Shown piece by piece: positions 20,001-27,604 of a stretch of DNA of 59,420 nt. The stretch comes from Pseudomonadota bacterium. Its GTDB lineage: Bacteria; Desulfobacterota; Desulfobulbia; Desulfobulbales; SURF-16. Both the position numbers and the translations under genes were made by a program. Each line of letters starts with the position of its first letter. The stretch's first letter is position 1. The stretch lies in the NCBI GenBank assembly GCA_018897105.1, contig JAHILF010000065.1, positions 1 through 59,420 of the forward strand, given 5' to 3'. The notes below the pieces were generated by a model. It saw only the letters and a list, made by a program, of their open reading frames with translations, made no database searches and was not told where the DNA came from.

Positions 20001-23000
20001 CGCCGTCAATCACCTCGTCGCCGGTAACGACAGCGACAGCAGGCTCGCCATACTCGTACCAGGTTACGGCAACCGATCCCGAAGGCAACGCGATCACCTT
20101 CTCACTTGAGGCAGCGCCAACAGGCATGACGATCAACACCTCCACGGGTCTGATCCAATGGCTGCCTGGCCTGAGCCAGGTGGGAAACAACAATACGGTG
20201 AAAGTTGCAGCCACTGATTCCTGGGGTGCTTCCGTCACCCAGGACTTTCCCATTTTTGTGAAAGACCCGACCAACATTGCCCCGATTGTCAATGCCGGAC
20301 CGGACCAGACGATCACACTGCCCTCAACGGCCGACCTGAACGGCTCTGTAACCGACGATGGCAAGCCATCAGGCTGCACCTTAACGGTCCTGTGGAGCAA
20401 GGTGAGTGGTCCCGGAGCTGTCACCTTTTCCGCGCCAACGTCGCCCACCACTACAGCATCCTTCAGCGAGACCGGGGCTTATGTTCTCCGACTCACGGCC
20501 AACGACGAGCAAGACGTGGGTTTCGACGAAGTCACCGTGACAGTAAATGATCAAACCGTTGCCGATTTTATCCGGCCTGCCGTAACCGTCGAAGTTTCTC
20601 CTGACAGTACCTATGTCGGGACCTCGGTTACGATCACCGTTTCGGCAACTGACAACGTCGGAGTCATCTCGACTTCTCTCACCGTAAATGGTGCGCCAGT
20701 TGCTCTCGACCCGTCAGGCCATGCCACCTTCACCTCGCCTGTGGCCGGTGTCTTTACCGCCGTGGGCACTGCCACTGATGCGGCAGGCAACGTGGGGAGC
20801 AGCAGCGAGCAGTTTGTCTTTCTGGCAACAGGCGATACCACCAACCCCATTGCCGCGATCACCTCGCCCGCTGACAACACAAAACTCTCTGCCCCGACGG
20901 ATATCATCGGCACCGCCAGTGACGCAAACCTCATCCAGTACACCCTCGAGTACTCGGTGAAGGACAGGAACGAATTCGTGCCCTTCGCCACAGGTACGGC
21001 ATCGGTCATCAATGGAGTCCTCGGTAAGCTCGACCCGACGATGATGAAAAACGGCCTCTACGACATCAGACTCACCGCCGTCGATGCGAGCGGTAACACA
21101 ACCTCAACGACGAAAATCTACGAACTCACGGGAGAAATGAAGGTCGGCAACTTCACCGTTGCCTTCAACGACCTTACCGTTCCCATGGCAGGAATACCGA
21201 TCACCATAACCAGAATGTACGACAGCCGCATGAAGTCAAAGGGTGACTTCGGCATCGGCTGGACTTTGGGACTGAAGAACATCGAAATCAGCGTGAGCGG
21301 CGTGCTGGGAGCAGACTGGCAGCAGACAAGCAGCGGCGGCTGGTTTCCGACCTACAGCCTGACGGAAACAAAGTCTCATACCATCACCATTACCTATCCC
21401 GACGGGAAGGTTGACGAGTTTGGTGTTGCTGTCAATCCGAGCAGCCAACAGCTTGTTCCTTTAGAAATGACAACCATCTCCTTCGTGCCAAAACCGGGTA
21501 CGACATCGTCCTTAATCCCTCTGGACGCCAGTCCAAGCGATCTCTGGATACAGCCAGTGCTCGGCAGCGTCGAGTTGCTTGATATCAGTACTCTCCAGCC
21601 TTTTGATCCGCAACGTTTTCAGCTCACCGCCTCGGACGGGACCGTCTACGTCCTGAACCTGAAGACCGGACTTGAGAGCATCAAAGACACCAACGGCAAC
21701 ACCATTACCTTCACCACCAACGGCATCATCCATTCAGCCGGGAAGAGCGTGCTGTTCGCCAGGGATGCGGAGGGCCGCATCACGACCATCACCGACCCCA
21801 TGGGCAATACCCTCCAGTATGCCTATGATTTCTATGGCGACCTCATCAGCATGACCGACCAGCTCGGCAACACAACCCGATATACCTATAATTCTAGCCA
21901 CGGCCTCATCGACATCATCGACCCGCGGGGCATCCGCGGCATCAGGAACGAATACGACGCGGAAGGCAGGATCATTGCCCACATTGATGCGGACGGAAAC
22001 AGGATTGAGTACACCCACAACATCGATACAAGGCAGGAGATCGTCAAGGACCGGCTGGGCAACCTCAATGTCTATGACTATGACATCAAGGGCAATGTGG
22101 TCGCGAAGACCGATCCCCTCGGTAACACAACGACATACACCTACGACGCAAACAATAACAAACTCTCTGAGACCGATCCCCTCGGCAACACCACCTCGTG
22201 GACCTATGACGCTAAGAACAATAAGCTCTCCGAGACAAAGATTTTAAAACATCCAACCGACCCAACCCAGAATATCAATGTTACAACCAGGTATACCTAT
22301 AACGCTCTAAATAAGGTGTTGACCACGACGGACCCGCTCGGCAGGGTCAGCACCAATACCTATGACGCCAAGGGTAATCTCCTGACCACCACTGATCCCA
22401 TGGGCTGCACAACCACAAACACCTATGATGGGGCAGGAAATCTCCTTGCTACCACGGACTGCCTCGGCAACGTTACGCGACATGAATACGATGGCCAAGG
22501 GAATATGTTGAAACAGACCGATCCGCTTGGCAACGTTACCACCTACACATATGACGGCAACGGCAACAGATTGACCGAGACAGCACAGGGAGGCGGAGTG
22601 ACGCGGTACACCTATGATTCCGCAAACCGGCCAACCTCCGTGCAGGATGCCCTTGGCAACATCAGCTTTACCGAATATGACAAGGCAGGCAATATCGCGG
22701 CCAAGGTCGATCCAACCGGGGTACGGACAGTCTTTGTGTACAATAGCGCCAACAAGCTTGTCCGTACCAACTTTCCAGACGGCACCTTCATCACAGCCGC
22801 CTATGATGCCGAAGGAAACCGAATTGCATTCACAGATCAAACTGGACATACCACCGTTTATCAATATGATGCCAACAAGCAACTCGCCAAAACAACTTAC
22901 CCTGACGACTCTACTCAGACGTTCGGCTACGATGCGGCAGGAAGGCAGACGATCACTACTGACGCCTTGGGCAATACCACTACCAGAGCCTATGACAGTC

Positions 23001-25360
23001 TAGGCCGACTGGTAAGTGTCACCGACCCAGAGGGCAATATTACCTCCTTTACATATGACCTGGCCGGCAACCAGACAAGGATAACTGACGCCAACGGTCA
23101 TGCAACAGCCTTTGTCTATGATGCCAACAACCAGCAGAGCCAGACCATCCTGTCTGGAGGCCAAACGACCACTTTCACATACGACGGGTTAGGAAGAAAG
23201 ACCGCAGAGACCGACGCGGCCGGCAACACCACGCAATTTGCCTATGATGCCAAGGGAAACCTGCTGTCCGTGACCGATGCCCTGGGAGGAGTCACACGGT
23301 ACGAATATGATGCAAACAGCAACCGGATTGCCATTATTGATGCGCGGGGCAACCGCACCACCTTTGCCTTTGACCTGAACAACCGGCCTACATCCAAGAC
23401 CATGCCGAATGGCGGCGTGGAATCCTACGCATATGACCCCGCCGGCCGACAGATAACCAAAACCGATGCCAAAGGCCAGCAGATCGCGTACGGCTATGAC
23501 GCGAGAGGCCTCTTGACCGCTAGGACATATCCCGACGGTTCAATGGTCCAGTTTACCTATACTGCCACCGGCAAGCGGACGACCGCAACAGATGACAGGG
23601 GCATAACCAGCTATGCCTATGATGCCCGGGACCGGATGACCGAGATTACCTATCCGGACGGCCGGGAGATCACCTATTCCTACGATGAGAACAGCCGTCT
23701 CCATGCCATATCAAGCCTGGCCGGGACAATTTCATACGTATACAATAATGGCGGCAGACTGGAAGAAGTTCATGACCAGGCTGGCAACATAACCACCTTC
23801 GCCTATGACCCTGCCGGCAACCGCACTGGACTCGCCTACCCCAACGGCACATCTGTTTCCTACACATACGATATCAATAACCGTCTTTCCCAATTAACCC
23901 ATACTGACTCCCTTTCCCATGTGCTGGCCTCCTACGCCTATACCCTGGGGCCGATCGGCAACCGCACCAGGATCGATGAATCAACCGGAATCGTGCGGCA
24001 GTATAACTATGATAAGCTCTACCGCCTCACTGATGAGAATGTCACTGATCCGACAAACGCGCAGACCTATGCCAACACCTACTCCTACGATGCCGTAGGC
24101 AACAGGCTCATCAAAACCTGCGATGGAGTTGCCACAGACTATACCTACAATGCTGCAGACCAGCTTCTTATAGAAAACGGCATCACCTATACCTATGACC
24201 TGAACGGCAATCTGGAGAGCAAGACCGATGCAGCCGGGACCACGACTTATGCCTACGATTATGAGAACCGGCTGATCATGGTAACATCGCCATCTGACAT
24301 TGTTACTTATGAATATGATGCCGACGGCAACAGGGTCGAGGAGACAACGAGCGCGGGGACCACGCGATACCTTGTGGACACGAACCGTGGGCTGGCGCAG
24401 GTCCTGGCCGAATACACGCCTACCGGGATACTCATCACCTCATACACTTATGCTGACGACCTCATAAGCATGGCTAGGGATGGGCAAACCGTCCACTACC
24501 ATTTCGATGGGCTTGGTTCCACACGTTTGCTCACAAATGACTCTGGAGTCGTTACCGATCAATTTGATTACGATGCCTTCGGGAGTTTGATCGCAAGAAC
24601 TGGGACAACCGAAAATCAGTTCCTTTTCACCGGCCAACAGTATGATGCAAATATCGGGTTCTACTACTTAAGGGCAAGGTATTATCAGCCGACAACGGGG
24701 AGATTTACGGCTCTTGATCCATTCGAAGGAGATTTTTTTGCTCCATCTAGTTTACATAAATATGCTTATGTAAATGCAGACCCTATCAACAAAACGGATC
24801 CTTCTGGGTTATTCGATACTCTAGTAGGATTGATGGCTGCTGCCACAATCATCGATATTCTGTCGGTTATGCAACCTACTATTATTACTGGTCTAATAAT
24901 TTATACAGGAATCAGAGTGTTTTGGCGACCTGGCTTTGCTCTGCGTAACATGGCGCTTGAAGTTATGGCTAAAGGGCCTCCAGGACAAGAAGGATGGGAT
25001 GCAGCCTTTCAGATGTACCAAAAAGGGGCACAGCTTATCCAGCTTGGGGCTTTTTTTATCGACACCGCCAACCAGATCGCCAACATTGTTCAATTCGGAC
25101 TTGGCCTAAGGAACTTAGCAAAGGCTTATCTCAACGTTCCACAAGTAACCTTCACGTCAGTCCAGGTCACTAGCATAACAACTTTTTCAAATGTTACGAT
25201 TCAGGCGGAGGCAGAGGGCATCAGCCTGTTCATGCAAATATCAAGTCTAACAAGTATTCAACTTGTGAGGACATTTACACAGCGATTCACAGATTGGTCG
25301 AAAGTGATTTTTGAAGCAACAAATCTTCTTGCACAGATTCCGAATTTTTCGGTTGATTGA
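17024..25360 (+). CDS. Giant surface or secreted PKD/RHS-repeat protein
   Basis: The 2778-residue protein starts after GAAGGAGGGAATC. A hydrophobic segment (MANLLIWLMAFQGI) near residue 20 may export or anchor it. In order: a PKD-like domain, a fibronectin-III-like domain (about 160-240), an Ig-like domain, seven tandem K319/PKD domains (about 340-990), an Ig-like domain, another PKD-like domain, more Ig-like sequence, an RHS N-terminal segment (MKVGNFTVAFNDLTVP near 1373), more than thirty YD/RHS repeats (about 1570-2540), and the RHS core motif YYLRARYYQPTTGRFTALDP near 2545. The last 200 or so residues after DPSGLFD form a distinct, hydrophobic, more AT-rich tip. In RHS proteins this variable tip is usually the effector or toxin. 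I do not recognise its fold, and no intact immunity gene follows. Confidence 0.93.
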   Translation: MDKERMTMNEFRHSSLCRVMANLLIWLMAFQGIPFQELSRSYQWDPKEFVETLRTMVSPFLPTEAHAASPIADAGPDRTMFKNQPAGALITLDGQASLDPDGDPIVYEWYGPFTSVEGAAPTVGVPDGEHTISLIVSDGTERSEPDSVQVTVSPCFEILSRAKSGKVQLTWPLQAGAVRYDIYRSAESDPANFQKIAETTSAYSTYLDYSVINETSYLYTVGAVSQAGTCFSSVVGSHPTVSRTIENYRPVIYSRPVSHAIVGVPFTSDVQAVDPNGTAVSYQLLTAPPGMLINGTTGLISFDPAQTGSYEVEIQSIDGGGLTALQSFSIQASEATDDNKAPIANAGLDQTAFVMQEVHLDGTGSSDPEGNPLTYSWTFKSLPAGSSAQLADDTSTTPTFTVDAPGVYEVELIVNDGIFNSPPDIVIINTENSKPVAEAGPDQKVLVGGTATLDGSSSSDVDGDPLTFQWAITTKPEDSAAMLSDPSAVDPTLGIDKAGTYSIELIVSDGFTFSDPDMVSLSTENRKPVANAGTDQKIFVGDTATLDGTASYDVDGDPLTFKWSLLNVPPESAATLSDPSDPRPSFYVDKPGTYQLQLIVNDGSIDSDADNVTVSTENRRPTADAGEDRSAFVGDDVTLDGSGSSDVDGDLLSFRWSFITIPEDSTAILSETDQVKATFTIDEPGNYVAQLIVSDGSLDSEADSVTISTTNRNPIANAGQDQTVFVSDPVQLDGSGSTDPDGDTLTYSWSLTSKPEGSSAALSDPSLQKPTFTADLPGTYVAQLIVNDGTLDSLADTVVVSTENSKPVSNAGTDQSAYVGDTVTLDGSGSSDADGHALTFKWSFTSKPSESVAALSDPSAVNPTFLMDKAGTYVAQLIVNDGTMDSDPDSVTISTLNNTPVASAGMDQVVLAGRTVSLNGSGSSDVDGNPLTYQWTLISRPSGSASALSNPATVAPSLTTDLAGDYVVQLIVNDGTENSDPDTVKITAISNSPPSITSSPVTTATAGSPYSYQVTATDPEGNAITFSLEAAPTGMTINTSTGLIQWLPGLSQVGNNNTVKVAATDSWGASVTQDFPIFVKDPTNIAPIVNAGPDQTITLPSTADLNGSVTDDGKPSGCTLTVLWSKVSGPGAVTFSAPTSPTTTASFSETGAYVLRLTANDEQDVGFDEVTVTVNDQTVADFIRPAVTVEVSPDSTYVGTSVTITVSATDNVGVISTSLTVNGAPVALDPSGHATFTSPVAGVFTAVGTATDAAGNVGSSSEQFVFLATGDTTNPIAAITSPADNTKLSAPTDIIGTASDANLIQYTLEYSVKDRNEFVPFATGTASVINGVLGKLDPTMMKNGLYDIRLTAVDASGNTTSTTKIYELTGEMKVGNFTVAFNDLTVPMAGIPITITRMYDSRMKSKGDFGIGWTLGLKNIEISVSGVLGADWQQTSSGGWFPTYSLTETKSHTITITYPDGKVDEFGVAVNPSSQQLVPLEMTTISFVPKPGTTSSLIPLDASPSDLWIQPVLGSVELLDISTLQPFDPQRFQLTASDGTVYVLNLKTGLESIKDTNGNTITFTTNGIIHSAGKSVLFARDAEGRITTITDPMGNTLQYAYDFYGDLISMTDQLGNTTRYTYNSSHGLIDIIDPRGIRGIRNEYDAEGRIIAHIDADGNRIEYTHNIDTRQEIVKDRLGNLNVYDYDIKGNVVAKTDPLGNTTTYTYDANNNKLSETDPLGNTTSWTYDAKNNKLSETKILKHPTDPTQNINVTTRYTYNALNKVLTTTDPLGRVSTNTYDAKGNLLTTTDPMGCTTTNTYDGAGNLLATTDCLGNVTRHEYDGQGNMLKQTDPLGNVTTYTYDGNGNRLTETAQGGGVTRYTYDSANRPTSVQDALGNISFTEYDKAGNIAAKVDPTGVRTVFVYNSANKLVRTNFPDGTFITAAYDAEGNRIAFTDQTGHTTVYQYDANKQLAKTTYPDDSTQTFGYDAAGRQTITTDALGNTTTRAYDSLGRLVSVTDPEGNITSFTYDLAGNQTRITDANGHATAFVYDANNQQSQTILSGGQTTTFTYDGLGRKTAETDAAGNTTQFAYDAKGNLLSVTDALGGVTRYEYDANSNRIAIIDARGNRTTFAFDLNNRPTSKTMPNGGVESYAYDPAGRQITKTDAKGQQIAYGYDARGLLTARTYPDGSMVQFTYTATGKRTTATDDRGITSYAYDARDRMTEITYPDGREITYSYDENSRLHAISSLAGTISYVYNNGGRLEEVHDQAGNITTFAYDPAGNRTGLAYPNGTSVSYTYDINNRLSQLTHTDSLSHVLASYAYTLGPIGNRTRIDESTGIVRQYNYDKLYRLTDENVTDPTNAQTYANTYSYDAVGNRLIKTCDGVATDYTYNAADQLLIENGITYTYDLNGNLESKTDAAGTTTYAYDYENRLIMVTSPSDIVTYEYDADGNRVEETTSAGTTRYLVDTNRGLAQVLAEYTPTGILITSYTYADDLISMARDGQTVHYHFDGLGSTRLLTNDSGVVTDQFDYDAFGSLIARTGTTENQFLFTGQQYDANIGFYYLRARYYQPTTGRFTALDPFEGDFFAPSSLHKYAYVNADPINKTDPSGLFDTLVGLMAAATIIDILSVMQPTIITGLIIYTGIRVFWRPGFALRNMALEVMAKGPPGQEGWDAAFQMYQKGAQLIQLGAFFIDTANQIANIVQFGLGLRNLAKAYLNVPQVTFTSVQVTSITTFSNVTIQAEAEGISLFMQISSLTSIQLVRTFTQRFTDWSKVIFEATNLLAQIPNFSVD
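18043..19990 (+). repeat. Seven tandem K319/PKD-domain repeats, about 279 bp each
   Basis: Seven successive units begin with variants of P-V-A-N-A-G-x-D-Q and contain LDGSGSSDVDGDPLT and ending motifs LIVNDG. The spacing is about 93 residues. DNA identity between units is moderate, so the array is old or under diversifying pressure rather than a recent expansion. Confidence 0.88.
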
Positions 25361-25433
25361 CCAGTCTCACCGGTATACAGACCTGCCCCTGCTATGAAAT
25401 TGGACGCTCAGATAAATCGTTGTTATGAAAACG

Positions 25434-25465
25434 ACAGGAGGAAGAAAATGAGAGGCATCGAGGGG
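25434..25465 (+). other. Severed gene start: ribosome binding site and ATG running into a repeat
   Basis: AGGAGGA followed by ATG at 25448 forms a textbook translation start 87 bases after the RHS stop. Only about five codons (MRGIEG) follow before the repeat element at 25463 begins. This is the position where an RHS immunity gene would be expected. The start may be all that is left of one. Confidence 0.4.
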
Positions 25466-25526
25466 CAAATCTTTATCTTTGACATTTTCCCTCCTAACGC
25501 TATCAAACTTCGGTCAGGTCTTGGCA
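25463..25526. repeat. Copy 1 of an imperfect 60-bp direct repeat
   Basis: This copy reads CAAATCTTTATCTTTGACA and ends in CAGGTCTTGGCA. The same start and end recur at 25879-25943 with substitutions between. Its right end joins the DUF4258 fragment directly. The sequence style resembles spacers next to REP-associated (Y1) transposases, but no transposase gene is present. Confidence 0.7.
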
Positions 25527-25606
25527 GTGCCATTCAGCGGATGTTTGAGAGAAAAATCAGCAGAGCGGATATTCTCAGCATGCTCGCTGAGGGGGAAATC
25601 ATCGCT
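25526..25606 (+). pseudogene. N-terminal fragment of a DUF4258 gene
   Basis: The translation SAIQRMFERKISRADILSML continues with AEGEII and matches the start of DUF4258 proteins, in which a His precedes AxxRMxERxIS. The fragment begins exactly at the end of one repeat copy and stops at the GGGAGCATTGGGG repeats. The family's C-terminal part is found 1.4 kb downstream at 27013, directly before its usual partner, a YgiT-type zinc-finger gene. Confidence 0.65.
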
Positions 25607-25655
25607 GGGGGAGCATTGGGGAGCATTGGGGTCAAATCGGGAGCATTGGGGTCAC
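25607..25655. repeat. Three close copies of GGGAGCATTGGGG
   Basis: The 13-base unit occurs three times within 49 bases, with GTCAAATC and GTCACCC following the second and third copies. It abuts the DUF4258 fragment and looks like debris of a repeated mobile or REP-like element. Confidence 0.75.
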
Positions 25656-25878
25656 CCATTAAAAGGCCCTCGTCAAGAGAAAAAAGTATCCCGTTCAAGA
25701 AAAACACTGTTTTCTTGCGAGGGTAAAATGTCCGCTCTTGCACGATATTTGCCAGTGACTTCAAAGCCTTGACCGCTCCGCTATTTCACTTGCCAGGTTG
25801 CGGATTTTCTTGCCGCTACCGCACCAGTCACCCATGAGGATCAAGAGCCGGGAAACCCGGGTCGTCAAGGGTCGTCAA
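25656..25878. other. Non-coding island segment
   Basis: No gene is supported here. A short inverted segment, CCCTCGTCAAGAGAA to TTCTTGCGAGGG (about 25668-25723), and a direct duplication of GGGTCGTCAA just before the second 60-bp repeat are visible. Both fit an area of element decay. Confidence 0.4.
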
Positions 25879-25943
25879 GGGTCAAATCTTTATCTTTGAT
25901 TTTCCCTCCTGATGCCATCAGTGGTTTGAGCCAGGTCTTGGCA
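25879..25943. repeat. Copy 2 of the imperfect 60-bp direct repeat
   Basis: This copy starts GGGTCAAATCTTTATCTTTG and ends in CCAGGTCTTGGCA, like copy 1 at 25463. It is preceded by two copies of GGGTCGTCAA. About 275 bases without a supported gene separate it from the toxin-antitoxin operator. Confidence 0.7.
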
Positions 25944-26219
25944 TAATAAACTTTATCGCCCCAAAAGCCTTCAAATTCACGCCCAAAAACTGATAATCAT
26001 CTTGAAAAAGTTCCTATTCCCCGGCGCCTGCCCTGCTGATTATCGTGTCGTCCCGCCTCCCGCTCTGCCGGCATTGCTTTTCCGGTCTGGAAAATGCGCA
26101 TCTGCGCATGCATGCAATGACGCCTGCCTTATTCTTCCTGGCATAAATCATGGCAGAATTATGCAAGATAACGGCATACTGCAATATGAAAAAATAATTT
26201 TCAGCGCGATTTCCCGGTC

Positions 26220-26271
26220 TATACAAAATTTCGCATACTTTCAGTTTATGTTTTATGCAAAATTTTGTATA
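26220..26271. promoter_or_regulatory. 17-bp inverted repeat, probable toxin-antitoxin operator
   Basis: TATACAAAATTTCGCAT (26220-26236) is matched at 16 of 17 positions by the reverse complement of 26255-26271, with an 18-base spacer. It ends 8 bases before the ATG of the HigB-like frame at 26280. HigA-type antitoxins usually bind such palindromes over their own promoter, so the antitoxin at 26605 is the likely ligand. Confidence 0.8.
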
Positions 26272-26279
26272 AAGAAAAT

Positions 26280-26608
26280 ATGAAAGACATCATCTTCCAC
26301 GGCACGTCGCTGCAAGACCTCAAGGATTTCCCGCAGGAAGCCCGGCGGAATGCCGGGTTTCAGCTTGACAGGGTGCAGCATGGCCTTGAGAACCTGCGGA
26401 CTGGAAGCCGATGGTGAATATCGGCCAAGGCGTCAATGAGATCAGGATCAGGGAAGACAACGGGCAGTTCAGGATTATCTATGTCGCCAAGTTCACTGAT
26501 GCGGTGCATGTCCTGCATGTTTTCCAGAAAAAAACACAAAGGACGGCCAAGGCAGACATCGATCTGGCCCGTAAGCGGTACAGAGAAATAACAGGGAGGA
26601 CCCCATGA
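26280..26608 (+). pseudogene. Frameshifted HigB-like (Gp49-type) toxin gene
   Basis: The frame starts MKDIIFHGTSLQDLKDFPQ, reads to residue 44 or so, and stops at TGA 26415-26417. The rest continues in another frame: WKPMVNIGQGVNEIRI, then IIYVAKF and VFQKKTQ. Joined, the two halves give a full-length toxin of about 110 residues of the Gp49/RelE-like mRNA interferase family. One missing base near AACCTGCGGACTGG (about 26393-26406) restores the family reading. The toxin is probably inactive unless the shift is a sequencing error. Its end overlaps the antitoxin start by four bases (ATGA). Confidence 0.8.
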
Positions 26609-26880
26609 GCGAAACATTCAAAAATATCTGGGAAGCGCTGGAGGAAGATCCGGCGGAACGGGAAACCATGAAGATCAAGAGCAAAATGATGATGGAGATC
26701 GCGCAGCACATCGAAAGCATAGGCATCACCCAGGCTCAGTCGGCAAAACTCATGGGTGTGTCCCAGCCGAGGGTCAGCGAATTGATCAATGGCAAAATAG
26801 ATCGATTTACCATAGACATGCTTGTCACAATGCTGGCCCGTCTCGGCCTCCATGTTGAGGTGAGCATGAAGGCGGCTTAA
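26605..26880 (+). CDS. HigA-like XRE-family antitoxin
   Basis: The 91-residue protein contains a helix-turn-helix at about 50-80 (ITQAQSAKLMGVSQPRVSEL followed by INGKID), typical of the small antitoxins paired with Gp49-type toxins in toxin-first operons. It should neutralise the toxin and repress the operon through the palindrome at 26220-26271. Its start overlaps the toxin stop (ATGA) and GGGAGGAC lies upstream. It is intact although its toxin gene is frameshifted, so the operator may still be occupied in the cell. Confidence 0.85.
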   Translation: MSETFKNIWEALEEDPAERETMKIKSKMMMEIAQHIESIGITQAQSAKLMGVSQPRVSELINGKIDRFTIDMLVTMLARLGLHVEVSMKAA

Positions 26881-27012
26881 TCGCCAAGGATAAGGAGGGT
26901 TGAGGACCGGCAGGCCTGTCGGCGAGAGACCCTGTTTGCCCAGGGATGGCGGCTTCGGTAAAAAGCTCTTTCGACCTGCCGTCATTGGAAGGAACCTGGG
27001 GACGTCCGCGGC

Positions 27013-27138
27013 CATGCCACCGGCAAACCTCTGCATACTGTGGTGGCGATGGATCACAGTAATCGCGCCTGTTATAGCATTACCGCATACATTCCGACCG
27101 CAGACAAATGGACTGACGATTTCAGGACCAGGAGGTGA
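27013..27138 (+). pseudogene. C-terminal fragment of a DUF4258 gene
   Basis: The 41 codons ending at TGA 27136-27138 read HATGKPLHTVVAMDHSNRAC and then YSITAYIPTADKW plus a short tail. This is the usual C-terminal half of DUF4258 (GRPLHVV..., ITAYEPDPEKW). The frame is closed upstream by TAA at 26959 and no N-terminal half is attached. It ends four bases before the YgiT-type gene, the normal spacing of this pair, so the fragment is in its native place and the missing half was displaced. Confidence 0.7.
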
Positions 27139-27141
27139 AAA

Positions 27142-27366
27142 ATGAAATGCGCTTTGTGTAAAACCGGCGAGACCCTGCCGGGTGAGACAACGGTGGTTCT
27201 CAATCGAGGCATTACGTCAGTCATCATCAAAAATGTACCGGCCGATATCTGTGACACCTGCGGCGAATATTATCTGACCGACAGCATCACTGAACACCTT
27301 TTAACCCGTGCCGAGGAAGCGATCACCAAAGGGGTTGAGGTGGAAATCCTCCGCTTTGCCGCGTAG
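27142..27366 (+). CDS. YgiT-type zinc-finger protein (antitoxin-like)
   Basis: The 74-residue protein has two CxxC pairs, CALC at 3-6 and CDTC near 38-41, forming the zinc finger seen in the N-terminal domain of MqsA and in stand-alone YgiT-type proteins. There is no helix-turn-helix domain. AGGAGG lies just upstream of the ATG. These genes typically follow DUF4258 genes as a presumed toxin-antitoxin-like pair. Here the partner is reduced to a C-terminal fragment, leaving this gene an orphan. Confidence 0.85.
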   Translation: MKCALCKTGETLPGETTVVLNRGITSVIIKNVPADICDTCGEYYLTDSITEHLLTRAEEAITKGVEVEILRFAA

Positions 27367-27421
27367 CCGTAAGCTCTGGGCCGCTCAACTCCGGTCAGCA
27401 GTGGTGAACTTTTAGATTTTA

Positions 27422-27450
27422 TTGGCACATTTTTTTCTTTCGAGTATTAT
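27422..27450 (+). promoter_or_regulatory. Candidate sigma70-type promoter upstream of prfB
   Basis: TTGGCA (27422-27427) and TATTAT (27445-27450) are separated by 17 bases, a near-consensus promoter. It lies about 155 bases before the prfB start and after the last island gene, so it may serve the prfB operon. Confidence 0.5.
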
Positions 27451-27604
27451 ATCGGATTGCTTAGGAGCCGTTACGAAATAACTTGTCCAATTCTGACCGT
27501 TCCTTTACGGCTCCTTATGCCGTTTTGGTTTACAGAATGTCCACTTTTCTTACAACGGCTTTACAGGACGTTATCACTCTTCACCCTAACTTATAGAAAA
27601 ATAT

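Noticed and set aside
25394-25726. 110-codon open frame after the RHS gene as a complete gene or immunity protein
   Set aside because: It runs through repeat copy 1, a DUF4258 fragment and the GGGAGCATTGGGG repeats, so it is a chance fusion.
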